A DNA stretch of 64,000 bases from Sphingomonas palmae (lineage in GTDB: Bacteria; Pseudomonadota; Alphaproteobacteria; Sphingomonadales; Sphingomonadaceae): positions 682,001 through 746,000 of the forward strand of contig NZ_FNZZ01000001.1 of assembly GCF_900109565.1 (NCBI RefSeq), given 5' to 3'. Below are positions 34,824 through 42,461 of this stretch, piece after piece (the stretch's first letter is position 1; each line of letters begins with the position of its first letter). A program made the position numbers and the translations under genes. The notes under the pieces were generated by a model. That model saw only the letters and a program-made list of their open reading frames with translations, did not search any database and was not told the DNA's origin.

Positions 34824-34903
34824 CGCTCCGGTCCGGCGGCAGGCCCGTTTCCGCCCCCGCCGGAACCGAGTAAGAAGCGCGTATCACCAGGAGTCCAAAC
34901 TAC

Positions 34904-35566
34904 ATGGGCATTTTCTCCCGAACCCGCGACATCGTCGCCGCCAACATGGCCGAGCTGCTCGAGAAGGCGGACGACCCGGCGAAGATGATCCGGATGATCA
35001 TCTCGGAGATGGAGGACACGCTGGTCGAGGTTCGCGCCTCCGCCGCGCGCACCATCGCCGACAGCAAGGAAATGCGCCGCCACATCGAGCGCCTGTCCGA
35101 ACTGGAACATAGCTGGACCGAGAAGGCCGAGCTGGCGCTCAGCAAGGAGCGCGAGGATTTGGCCAAGGCGGCGCTGGTCGAGCGCCGCAAGGCAGGCGAC
35201 ATGGCGCAGCAGCTGCGCGACGAGGTCAAGCTCCTCGACGACACGCTCCGCGCAAGCGAGGACGACATCGCCAAGCTCCAGTCGAAGCTGCGCGAGGCAC
35301 GTACCAAGCAGAATGCGATCGCGACCCGGCTGGAGAGTGCCAACACCAAGGCGCGCCTGCGCGAACTGTGGAACGGTCCCAAGACGCACGAGGCATTCAG
35401 CCGCTTCGAACTGCTCGAACGCCGCGCCGACGAGGCCGAGGGCCGCGCCGAGGCGATGGGGCTGACGCCCAAGACGCTGGAAGACGAATTCAACGAACTG
35501 CGCTCGAGCGACAAGATCGACGCCGAGCTCGCCGCGCTAAAGGCGCGCATGAACAAGGACCGCTGA
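34904..35566 (+). CDS. pspA: Phage shock protein A (PspA)
   Basis: 220 aa coiled-coil ESCRT-III/IM30 family. GIFSRTRDIVAANMAELLEKADDPAKMIRMIISEMEDTL is the canonical N-terminal amphipathic helix and PspF-binding region. Mostly helix to the end (residues about 25-215). It inhibits PspF in the resting state and, on envelope stress, forms oligomers that protect the inner membrane. AGGAG precedes ATG 34904 by about 10 bases. Two bases separate it from pspB. Confidence 0.95.
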   Translation: MGIFSRTRDIVAANMAELLEKADDPAKMIRMIISEMEDTLVEVRASAARTIADSKEMRRHIERLSELEHSWTEKAELALSKEREDLAKAALVERRKAGDMAQQLRDEVKLLDDTLRASEDDIAKLQSKLREARTKQNAIATRLESANTKARLRELWNGPKTHEAFSRFELLERRADEAEGRAEAMGLTPKTLEDEFNELRSSDKIDAELAALKARMNKDR

Positions 35567-35567
35567 T

Positions 35568-35891
35568 ATGGAAGACATTCTGACACCCGTCTTCGTCTGC
35601 GCAATCCTCTTCATCGGACTGCCGTGGCTGATCTTCCACTATGTGACGAAGTGGAAGACCGCGCCGCGGATCACCGACGAGGACGAGCGGCTGCTCGACG
35701 AGATGTACAATCTCGCGCGCCGGCTTGAGGAGCGGGTCAACACGGTCGAGCGGATCGTCGCTGCCGACAATCCCGACTTTCGCCCCGGCCTGGCCGATTA
35801 TCGCAACCAGCCCGACTATCGGCTCGAAGGCGGCGACGCCCGCTTCGACACCAGCCGCCAACAGCGTCCCTCGTTTGAGCGGAGGAACTGA
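35568..35891 (+). CDS. pspB: Phage shock protein B (PspB)
   Basis: 107 aa. One N-terminal membrane helix (VFVCAILFIGLPWLIFHY) then WKTAPRITDEDERLLDEMYNLARRLEERVNTVERIVA, which is the family coiled coil, ending in a longer than usual tail (about 70-107). Sensor partner of PspC that relieves PspA inhibition of PspF. The C-terminal LEERVNTVERI heptads resemble the four small proteins downstream. The stop overlaps the pspC start by one base. Confidence 0.93.
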   Translation: MEDILTPVFVCAILFIGLPWLIFHYVTKWKTAPRITDEDERLLDEMYNLARRLEERVNTVERIVAADNPDFRPGLADYRNQPDYRLEGGDARFDTSRQQRPSFERRN

Positions 35892-36271
35892 TGTCCGACA
35901 GCCGCACCAAATTCTACCTCGATAAACAGGATGCCAAGTGGAAGGGCGTGTGTTCGGGGATCGCCGACTATACCGGGATCGAGGTGATATGGGTCCGTAT
36001 CGCGATGATCCTGCTGACGCTCGCCGGCGGCTTCCCCTGGACGTTGATCGCCTACGCGCTGATCGCCTGGATGGCGGAAGCGAAGCCGATCAACCTGTAT
36101 CAGGACCGCGCCGACCAGAAATTCTGGCAGGGCGTGCGCAGCAACCCGACGCGTTCGACCGCCGAGGTCCGCTCGAAATTCCGCGAACTTGACCGGCGGC
36201 TGGCCGACATCGAGCTGCATTACACCAGCCGCAACAGCACGCTCGCCAACGAGATCGACAGCCTGCGCTGA
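35891..36271 (+). CDS. pspC: Phage shock protein C (PspC)
   Basis: 126 aa. PspC domain KWKGVCSGIADYTGIEVIWVRIAMILL (residues about 17-43) with a second hydrophobic stretch FPWTLIAYALIAWMA. The C-terminal ELDRRLADIELHYTSRNSTLANEIDSLR is the family tail that contacts PspB/PspA. Inner-membrane stress sensor. Overlaps pspB by one base. The leucine-zipper-like tail is followed by related tails in the next four genes. Confidence 0.93.
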   Translation: MSDSRTKFYLDKQDAKWKGVCSGIADYTGIEVIWVRIAMILLTLAGGFPWTLIAYALIAWMAEAKPINLYQDRADQKFWQGVRSNPTRSTAEVRSKFRELDRRLADIELHYTSRNSTLANEIDSLR

Positions 36272-36301
36272 TCGACTGCGAGCACGAAGGGGAGAAGAAC
36301 A

Positions 36302-36592
36302 ATGCACGGTCCGTGGTTCGTCCTGTCGATCATCGCGATGTCGATGGCGGCATGGGTCATCAACAACTGGATACGCGCTTGGCACGGTTACTCGATCAGC
36401 GACGATTGGGGTCGCAACATCGACAAGGGTGACGCAGGCGCCAACCGCAACATCGCGCTGCTTTCCAGCGATAACGAGCGCTTGACCGGGCAGGTCAGCC
36501 GCCTGGAAGAGCGGATCGCGGTCTTGGAACGCATCGCCACCGACCCCGCCACCCGCACCGCGCGCGAGATCGACGCGCTGCGCGATCGCTAG
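36302..36592 (+). CDS. Small PspB-like membrane coiled-coil protein, psp operon gene 5
   Basis: 96 aa. N-terminal membrane helix (FVLSIIAMSMAAWVINNW), linker, then LEERIAVLERIATDPATRTAREIDALRDR, a coiled coil with the same heptads as PspB/PspC. Not PspB by length or sequence outside this motif. GGGGAGAAGA precedes ATG 36302. Likely a membrane-anchored partner of PspA/PspC. No family name is recognised. Confidence 0.8.
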   Translation: MHGPWFVLSIIAMSMAAWVINNWIRAWHGYSISDDWGRNIDKGDAGANRNIALLSSDNERLTGQVSRLEERIAVLERIATDPATRTAREIDALRDR

Positions 36593-36607
36593 AAGGAGGA
36601 CCAGACC

Positions 36608-36907
36608 GTGTCCGATTTCGTCGCTCAGAACTCCGCACTCGTTTTTCTCCTCGCGCTCATCATGCTCGGCATCGTGGTGCTCGGCATCGGCAGCGAGATG
36701 TTCAAGCGCTGGCTGCAGCACAAGGAAGTGATGGCAACAGCGCTCAATGCCCAGGCTGCGGAGAAGGCGGCGCAGTACGCCGCGCAGACCGAACGGCTGG
36801 AGGCGCGGGTCCGCGTGCTCGAACGGATCGCAACCGACGGCGGCAACGACCTGTCGCGCGAGATCGAGCAGCTGCGCACTCCGGCCGCCCCGCCCGCGCT
36901 CAACTGA
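36608..36907 (+). CDS. Small membrane coiled-coil protein, psp operon gene 6
   Basis: 99 aa. GTG at 36608 with AAGGAGGA 9 bases upstream. One hydrophobic helix (SALVFLLALIMLGIVVLGIG), then a basic stretch and LEARVRVLERIATDGGNDLSREIEQLR, very close to the tail of gene 5. An Ala/Pro-rich end follows. Same topology as PspB: short periplasmic N-terminus, cytoplasmic coil. Confidence 0.78.
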   Translation: MSDFVAQNSALVFLLALIMLGIVVLGIGSEMFKRWLQHKEVMATALNAQAAEKAAQYAAQTERLEARVRVLERIATDGGNDLSREIEQLRTPAAPPALN

Positions 36908-36934
36908 ACCCAATCTTTTCAGGAAAGAACCACG

Positions 36935-37177
36935 ATGCCTTGGTCCGTAGCTTTCATGGTGGTGATGATCGTGATGATCACGGCCATCGCGAAGACCGCC
37001 CGCCACCGCAACCACCACATGCTGAGCGGTTCGCAGGCCGCGCCGCAAGAGGTCACGCACGCGCAGGAGGAGATCCGGCAGCTCAAGGAGCGCGTCCAGG
37101 TGCTCGAGCGCGTGATCACCGAGAACCACCACAGCCTCGACCTCGACCGCGAGATCGCGCGGCTGCGCGACCGCTGA
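36935..37177 (+). CDS. Small membrane coiled-coil protein, psp operon gene 7
   Basis: 80 aa. Membrane helix at once (WSVAFMVVMIVMITAIA), then HRNHHMLSGSQ and LKERVQVLERVITENHHSLDLDREIARLRDR. The LKER-VLER-REIARLRDR pattern is shared with its neighbours. AGGAAAG lies 8 bases before the ATG. Unknown function. Confidence 0.75.
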   Translation: MPWSVAFMVVMIVMITAIAKTARHRNHHMLSGSQAAPQEVTHAQEEIRQLKERVQVLERVITENHHSLDLDREIARLRDR

Positions 37178-37211
37178 CGCACTTGACGCTTAATCGGGAG
37201 ACCGGAAGACC

Positions 37212-37451
37212 ATGTCCGATCCGAACTTCTACCTCTTGATGGCCGCCGCCGCGCTCGCGGGGCTCGCCATGCTCACGCTCGCCGCGCTGAACGGCTGGCG
37301 CGGCTGGCTCCAGCTCAAGCACCAGCAGATGGCGCAGGACCACCTCGCCACCACGCCCGCCGGTCCGAGCGCCGGCGCGCGGATCGAGATCGCGGACCTC
37401 AAGGAACGTATCCGCAAGCTCGAGGCGATCGCGGCGGGCGTCGACCTGTGA
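37212..37451 (+). CDS. Small membrane coiled-coil protein, psp operon gene 8
   Basis: 79 aa. Membrane helix (FYLLMAAAALAGLAMLTLAALNG), then QLKHQQMAQDH and LKERIRKLEAIAAGVDL at the C-terminus. This is the shortest and most divergent tail. GGAG-like signal upstream (CGGGAGACCGG). It is the last gene before sufE and ends 76 bases before that gene. Confidence 0.72.
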   Translation: MSDPNFYLLMAAAALAGLAMLTLAALNGWRGWLQLKHQQMAQDHLATTPAGPSAGARIEIADLKERIRKLEAIAAGVDL

Positions 37452-37527
37452 CGATCGCGGCGGGTGCCCTCCCCGCCGCTTCGCGCAACGGTTGCCGCAC
37501 GCGCGCGCACACGATAGCGCCCGACGC

Positions 37528-37947
37528 ATGACCGATGCCGCTCCTGCCGCCCTCGCCGACATTCGCGACGAGTACGAATTCCTCGAAGGTGATGACCGCT
37601 ACCGCCTGCTGGTCGAACTGGGTCGTGAGCTGGAGGAAATGCCGGCAGCACTCAAGACCGAGGCGACACTGGTGCGCGGCTGCTCCGCCTCGGTGTGGGT
37701 CTACCCGACCGTGCAGGACGACGGCACGCTCCACTTCCTCGCCGACAGCAACGCCGCGATCACCAAGGGGATCATCGCGCTGGTGCTGCTGACCGTGCAG
37801 GACCGCACGCCCACCGCGATCCTCGCGACCGACATTGACGCCGAACTCGCACCCTTTAATTTGAAAGCACAGCTCAGCTCCAACCGGACGCAGGGCATCC
37901 CCAACATGATCGCGCTGATCCGCGAGACCGCCGCGCGCTACGCCTGA
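37528..37947 (+). CDS. sufE: SufE family sulfur-acceptor protein
   Basis: 139 aa. Accepts persulfide from cysteine desulfurase and hands it to SufB. The active-site LVRGCSASVWV carries the conserved Cys (about residue 52). FLADSNAAITKGIIALVLL and GLKAQLS-like NLKAQLSSNRTQGIPNMIALIR are family segments. I chose ATG 37528 (MTDAAPAALADIRDEY) over an upstream in-frame start that is shadow. Two cysteine desulfurase genes lie at 56309-58467, but sufB, sufC and sufD are not seen in this window. Confidence 0.93.
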   Translation: MTDAAPAALADIRDEYEFLEGDDRYRLLVELGRELEEMPAALKTEATLVRGCSASVWVYPTVQDDGTLHFLADSNAAITKGIIALVLLTVQDRTPTAILATDIDAELAPFNLKAQLSSNRTQGIPNMIALIRETAARYA

Positions 37948-37976
37948 GCGCGTGCGGTCGATTACAGCATTTGGGA

Positions 37977-39452
37977 TCAGCTTCGCGGCAGGCCGGCGAT
38001 CCAGCCTTCCAGCGCCGCGTCGTCGCGCATGTCGCCGGTGAAGCGATAGCGCGGGATCGCCGGCTGGTTCGATCCCCGTTTGCGCCCGCGATAGACCTTC
38101 ATCGGGATCACCGCCTCACCGATCCCGCTCGGCAGCGGCTTCTCGCGCACGTCCATGTAGAGCGTGTCGGCTGACGTATCCTGCCCCACCTGCACTGCGC
38201 CGAGCGCGGTCCACAGGTCGACCGCGTCGAGGCATGCCGATCCGCAGCCCCAGTCGGTCAGCACGAACACGCGTGCCGCGGGCGGCTCGACGGCCGCATC
38301 GCTGACCGGCTCGACCGTCGTCTCGTCGCTGTCATCGCGCCACAGCGGCTCGCCCGCCGCGCGCGCCCGCGCCATGCCGTTCGCGATCTTGCCTGCCCAG
38401 GCGATCGCCTCGGGTGAGCCGTTGGGCGAGGCCTGCCACTGCGCCTTGTATTCCTGCAGCACGGCTAGATTGCCCGCCGACGCGCGCCAGTCGACCGCGT
38501 CTGAGTTGACGTCGGCCTTGTCGACCCCAGCCCGCCCCCAGATCACGCGCGCGATCTGCTGCGACCATTCGGACGAGCCGCCGCCATTGCCGCGCAGGTC
38601 GAGCACGATCCGCGGCGCCGCCACGACCCCGGCACGGTCGCGCGTCATCTCCGCGATCATCGGCCGCAGCGCCTTGGCGGTCGCGCCCTCGGGATCGCCG
38701 TCGAAATCGCTGATCGAATACCAGCGCGTGCCGTCCGCCAGCACGCGCGCGCCGATCGCGGGCCGCGCGCGTGGCGCGGTCGCGGCGAAGCGCGTGTCGA
38801 ACTCGTCATCGGATAGTGGCCGCCACGCGAGCGTCACGTCCTGCCGCCGGCCAGCGCTGCGAAAAGTACAGCGCGCCGGGCGCGTGACGAACGGATTGTG
38901 CGCGTCGATGAACAGCCGTCCACCTTGCGTCGCGCGCTGGCTGGAGAGCTGCCACCGCCCCCGGAACGCGCCGACGTTGCGCGCGGCGAGCGCATCGGCG
39001 GGAACGCCGTCGCACGCCACCAGCATCGCGCCAACCGGCGGCAATCCCGCGCCTTCGGCTACGGTCCGCACCACCTGCCGCCCCGCGCCGTCGAACCCGG
39101 TCAGGAACCCCGGCCATTCGAGCGCGATCGGTTCCGGCTTCTTGATGTCGAGCGCGACATGGCCGTCGTCGAAGTGCGCGACATAACCGCGCATCGCCCA
39201 CAGATACCCCGGATAGTCGCGCACCTGCCGCGCGCGTGTCAGCGTCAGCGCGAGTGCGCGGTCGTTCGCCGCCACAAAGCCGGGATCGAGCCGGTTGTAG
39301 GGTCCGGGGTGATCCTCGACGACCTGATCGTGGAAGGCCTGCGCGTCGGTGCGCAGCGTCGCGGACCAATCGCGCGGCGCGTCGGCGGCCCCGACCATCG
39401 CCGCGCCGACGAACAGAATCGCCCCTTTCAAAACTCGCAACCGTCCGCGCAT
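37977..39452 (-). CDS. S41 family peptidase, secreted
   Basis: 491 aa. Signal peptide (VLKGAILFVGAAMVGAADA) after ATG 39452 with GGGGAG upstream. IVLDLRGNGGGSSEW and VLTDWGCGSACLDAVDLW give the S41 catalytic core, with nucleophile Ser in GSA(C). An adjacent Cys is notable. Likely a periplasmic tail-specific-like protease. No PDZ domain is obvious. Convergent with sufE, with only 29 bases between stops. Confidence 0.88.
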   Translation of the reverse strand: MRGRLRVLKGAILFVGAAMVGAADAPRDWSATLRTDAQAFHDQVVEDHPGPYNRLDPGFVAANDRALALTLTRARQVRDYPGYLWAMRGYVAHFDDGHVALDIKKPEPIALEWPGFLTGFDGAGRQVVRTVAEGAGLPPVGAMLVACDGVPADALAARNVGAFRGRWQLSSQRATQGGRLFIDAHNPFVTRPARCTFRSAGRRQDVTLAWRPLSDDEFDTRFAATAPRARPAIGARVLADGTRWYSISDFDGDPEGATAKALRPMIAEMTRDRAGVVAAPRIVLDLRGNGGGSSEWSQQIARVIWGRAGVDKADVNSDAVDWRASAGNLAVLQEYKAQWQASPNGSPEAIAWAGKIANGMARARAAGEPLWRDDSDETTVEPVSDAAVEPPAARVFVLTDWGCGSACLDAVDLWTALGAVQVGQDTSADTLYMDVREKPLPSGIGEAVIPMKVYRGRKRGSNQPAIPRYRFTGDMRDDAALEGWIAGLPRS

Positions 39453-39542
39453 TTTCCGATCTCCCCACCCGGGCGTGATCATGTGCGAGGGCAGCCCCGT
39501 CCGCAATCGCCGCGCGCGAAGAAAACCTGATCGTGGTCGTTA

Positions 39543-39848
39543 CTAGCGCCCGCTACTGTGCAACTCGTCGCCGAGCAGCGCCACGTCCGCTCCCTCGGCC
39601 ACGATCCGCCAGCGATCCGGCGTGCGCGTGTCGACCACGACCACACCGCGCTTCGGACAGATGCCGACGCACTTGGTCTCGACCACGCCGATGCCGGCCT
39701 TACGTCCCTTGCCGAAGCCCGGCTCGCGTTTTAGCGCCTTGGCGAGCGACGTGCGTCCTTTGTCGCCGAACCCGCCGTCCAGCTTCTTCGAGCATTTGCC
39801 GCACACCAGGATCGCGCCCGACCAGTGCGCGCGGACGTGGTCCTTCAT
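39543..39848 (-). CDS. (2Fe-2S) ferredoxin domain-containing protein
   Basis: 101 aa thioredoxin-like 2Fe-2S protein. Cys pattern ILVCGKCSKKL (C16, C19) and KCVGICPKRG (C60, C64) matches this family. Two Lys/Arg-rich stretches lie between. Probably electron transfer; the partner is unknown. 22 bases follow the upstream J-domain gene, so they may be co-transcribed. Confidence 0.87.
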   Translation of the reverse strand: MKDHVRAHWSGAILVCGKCSKKLDGGFGDKGRTSLAKALKREPGFGKGRKAGIGVVETKCVGICPKRGVVVVDTRTPDRWRIVAEGADVALLGDELHSSGR

Positions 39849-39870
39849 GCCGGTCCCAGCCCGTCGTCCT

Positions 39871-40416
39871 TCACGCCTCGCTCGGCTTCCACGTGCGCGC
39901 GTCCTCGGCGCTGCGCAGCACCTCGTACGCTGCCTGGATCGCCTGGAAGCGTTTCGCTGCCTCAGGATCGTTCGGCCGCACGTCGGGGTGGTTCGACTTC
40001 GCCAGCCGCCGCCACGCGAGCTTGACCTCGTCCATCGACGCGTCGACCTCCAGTTCGAGCACGTCGAGCGCGCGCATCTCGTCGCGCGAGCGCGTGCCGT
40101 CGCCCGGTCCCGCCCACGCCTGGTGCTTCGACTGCGCGAAGCCGCCCGCGTCGCGGCGCTCGTTCGCCTCGCGCTCGGCAGCCTCCTCGGCCGACAATCC
40201 TTCGAAATAGTTCCAGCCGCGATTGTACTCGCCCGCGTGCGTCTGGCAGAAATACCAGCGCTCGGGGCTGTTCGGGCTCTTGGGTGCGGGGCAGTTGCCC
40301 GCTTCCTCGCAACCGTGCCGGTCGCACAATCGCACCGTCTGCGCCTCGCGCCCGCTGCCGTAGCCGCGCCAGCGTGGAAAGCCCCAGTCGTTCGATCGTG
40401 TGGTGTGACGCGCCAT
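39871..40416 (-). CDS. J domain-containing protein
   Basis: 181 aa. C-terminal J-domain (about 115-178): DVLELEVDASMDEVKLAWRRLAKSNHPDVRPND contains HPD, the DnaK-stimulating motif. The N-terminal half has Cys/His pairs (RLCDRHGCEEAGNCPAP, YFCQTH), a possible zinc site. The J-domain at the C-terminus differs from classical DnaJ. ATG 40416 is chosen; the upstream extension would run into rnpB. Alphaproteobacterial class of unknown client. Confidence 0.88.
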   Translation of the reverse strand: MARHTTRSNDWGFPRWRGYGSGREAQTVRLCDRHGCEEAGNCPAPKSPNSPERWYFCQTHAGEYNRGWNYFEGLSAEEAAEREANERRDAGGFAQSKHQAWAGPGDGTRSRDEMRALDVLELEVDASMDEVKLAWRRLAKSNHPDVRPNDPEAAKRFQAIQAAYEVLRSAEDARTWKPSEA

Positions 40417-40465
40417 GAAGGGTCCGAGATAGGCCGCGCGGCGCGGAGGGCAACCGCGAAGGTGG

Positions 40466-40848
40466 ATGTCAGAGGGTCTGTAAGCCGGGTTCTGTCCACC
40501 CCACCCTCGCGGGCAAGGATAGGCGACCATTCCTCTCGGCCCGCGCTCGCACGCGGGCTCCAGCAATCAACCCGGGCAGCGGGTGGGAACACACCCTGGC
40601 ACGCGAACGTACCGCGCCGCCCCTATTCGATCTTGCTCCCGGTGGGGTTTGCCGTGCCGCCCCTGTTACCAGGCGCGCGGTGCGCTCTTGCCGCACCCTT
40701 TCACCGTGACCGCGCCGAAGCGCGGCCGTCTGCTCTCTGTGGCACTTTCCCTGGGGTCGCCCCCGGCGGGCGTTACCCGCCACCGTTGTTCCGCGGAGCC
40801 CGGACTTTCCTCGACGTTTCCACGACGCGGCCGCCCGACCCTCTGACG
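40466..40848 (-). ncRNA. rnpB: RNase P RNA (M1-type, bacterial type A)
   Basis: Catalytic RNA of RNase P, which matures tRNA 5' ends. On the minus strand it opens with GTCAGAGGGTC, which pairs exactly with GACCCTCTGAC at the 3' end (P1). GAGGAAAGTCCGGGCTC (near 40790-40815) is the universal P4/J region, and ACAGAACCCGGCTTACAG lies near the 3' end. Length about 380. The amidase gene on the same strand ends about 11 bases before the RNA start. Confidence 0.97.
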
Positions 40849-40858
40849 GGTTGTGCCT

Positions 40859-41554
40859 CTAGTCGTCGCCCTGCGGTTTGGGAAGCAGCAACGCGAGCAG
40901 GATCATCCGGCACTCGGCATCGATCTCGCCGTCGATCAGTTCGGGGCGAAAGCGCCGCTGAAACGCCATGATCGCCGCCATGCGGTCGGATACGTCGTAG
41001 CCGAACCGTTCGAGCGCCAGGCAGAAGCCCGCCTCGCTCCAGAACGGATCGGCGAGGTTCTTCGTTGGACGCGGCAGCGCCAGCCGCAGCCGCGCGAGCT
41101 TCCCCCACGGGAACAGCTCGCCCGGATCGCGCTTGCGCGTCGGTGCGATGTCGGAGTGACCGACGACGTTGCCGCGCGTGATCTCGTATTTGTCCTTCAG
41201 GTGCGCAACCAGCCGGATCACCGCGTCGATCTGCGCCTCGGGAAAGGCGCGATAGCCCCACTCATGACCTGGATTGACGATCTCGATCCCGATCGAGGCG
41301 GAATTGACGTCCTCGATGTCGCGCCAGTGCGACTTGCCCGCGTGCCAGGCGCGATGCTCGTCGGCGACCATGCGCAGTATCTGGCCGTCCTCGTGCACCA
41401 GATAATGGCACGACACCTCGGCTGCCGGGTCCTGCAATCGCGTAACCGCCGCCTCGGCGCTTTCCATGCCGGTGTAATGGAGTACCAGCATCGTGATCGG
41501 CAGCGTGCGCGCGTTGAAATTGGGCGATGGCGCCTCGACGACCTTCACCCGCAC
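40859..41554 (-). CDS. N-acetylmuramoyl-L-alanine amidase (AmiD-like)
   Basis: 231 aa. Amidase_2 domain (residues about 15-160): VLHYTGM (first zinc His), HYLVHEDGQILRMVADEHRAWHAG, SIGIEIVNPGHEWGY, and VVGHSDIAPTRKRDPGELF with the second zinc His and the acidic residue. A short helical C-terminal PG-binding-like part follows. GTG 41554 is the start; no signal peptide is seen, so it may be cytoplasmic and act in recycling of anhydro-muropeptides, a role in keeping with amgK/murU. Confidence 0.9.
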   Translation of the reverse strand: MRVKVVEAPSPNFNARTLPITMLVLHYTGMESAEAAVTRLQDPAAEVSCHYLVHEDGQILRMVADEHRAWHAGKSHWRDIEDVNSASIGIEIVNPGHEWGYRAFPEAQIDAVIRLVAHLKDKYEITRGNVVGHSDIAPTRKRDPGELFPWGKLARLRLALPRPTKNLADPFWSEAGFCLALERFGYDVSDRMAAIMAFQRRFRPELIDGEIDAECRMILLALLLPKPQGDD

Positions 41555-41630
41555 ACCTGCATCATCGCGCTTGTCCCCGTGGCTGCGACGCCGGCCTATA
41601 GGGCGCGTGTCGAACAGAGGGAAGCGTGGG

Positions 41631-42461
41631 CTAGAGACCCGCCGCGCCTGTCGCCACCCGCTCGTAGAAACCGCGATGCGCCGTGCTCGGCCGCAGCAGC
41701 TCGCTCTGGCCGATCACCGTCTCGCCCGCGCCCAACAGCAGCAATGCGCCAGGTTTGAGCGCCTGCGCCAGTCGCTCCAGCACTATCTGCCGCACCACGG
41801 GCGTCAGGTAGAACAGCACGTTGCGGCACAGGATCAGGTCGTATCGCCCGGGCACCGGATCGGTCGCGAGATTGTGCCGGCGATAGCTGACGGCCGACAG
41901 CAAAGCCTTGTTCGCGATCCAATCGCCGCCATCACTCTCGAACCAGCGCATCATGCGGCGGATTGGCAGCCCACGCTGGATCTCGAATTGCGAATAGCTG
42001 CCCGACCGCGCACGCGCGATCGCGCTCGCCGACACGTCGGTGGCGAGGATGTCGGGCGCGGTGCCGCCGTCCTCGGCGAACAGCATCGCGAGCGACAGCG
42101 GCTCCTGACCCGTCGCGCACGCCGCGCACCAGATACGTGGTCGCGTCCCTAGCGGCACGGCGGCGCGCACCGCCTCCACCGCGCTCTCGATCACGCCGGC
42201 ATCGCGGAAGAACGACGTTTCGTGATTGAGCAGCACGTCGACGATCCGATCGCCGATGCGATGATCCTGCCCGTCGAGCAATCGCGCGACCAGCGCGTCG
42301 GCGTGCGGCAGCGCCAATTCGGCGAGCAGCGGCCCAAGCGCCGCCTCAAGCCGCCACGTCCGGTTGGCGGCGAGCTGCTGCCCGGTGCGCGCCTCGAGCA
42401 ACGCCGACAGGACGGTCGTCGCACCGGCACTCGGCGGCTGTGTACGAACGGCGCTGCTCAT
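41631..42461 (-). CDS. cheR: Chemotaxis protein methyltransferase CheR
   Basis: 276 aa SAM-dependent methyltransferase that methylates glutamates of chemoreceptors. N-terminal helical domain, NHETSFFRDAGVIESAV, then SAM-binding IWCAACATGQEPLSLAML, LATDVSASAIARARSG, LILCRNVLFYLTP and GETVIGQSELLRP. ATG 42461 overlaps the cheB stop as ATGA. Last gene of the cheA-W-Y-B-R cluster. Confidence 0.93.
   Translation of the reverse strand: MSSAVRTQPPSAGATTVLSALLEARTGQQLAANRTWRLEAALGPLLAELALPHADALVARLLDGQDHRIGDRIVDVLLNHETSFFRDAGVIESAVEAVRAAVPLGTRPRIWCAACATGQEPLSLAMLFAEDGGTAPDILATDVSASAIARARSGSYSQFEIQRGLPIRRMMRWFESDGGDWIANKALLSAVSYRRHNLATDPVPGRYDLILCRNVLFYLTPVVRQIVLERLAQALKPGALLLLGAGETVIGQSELLRPSTAHRGFYERVATGAAGL

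Noticed and set aside
40469..40783. Open frames across 40469-40846 on both strands
   Set aside because: They overlie RNase P RNA, whose conserved P1 and P4 elements are clear.
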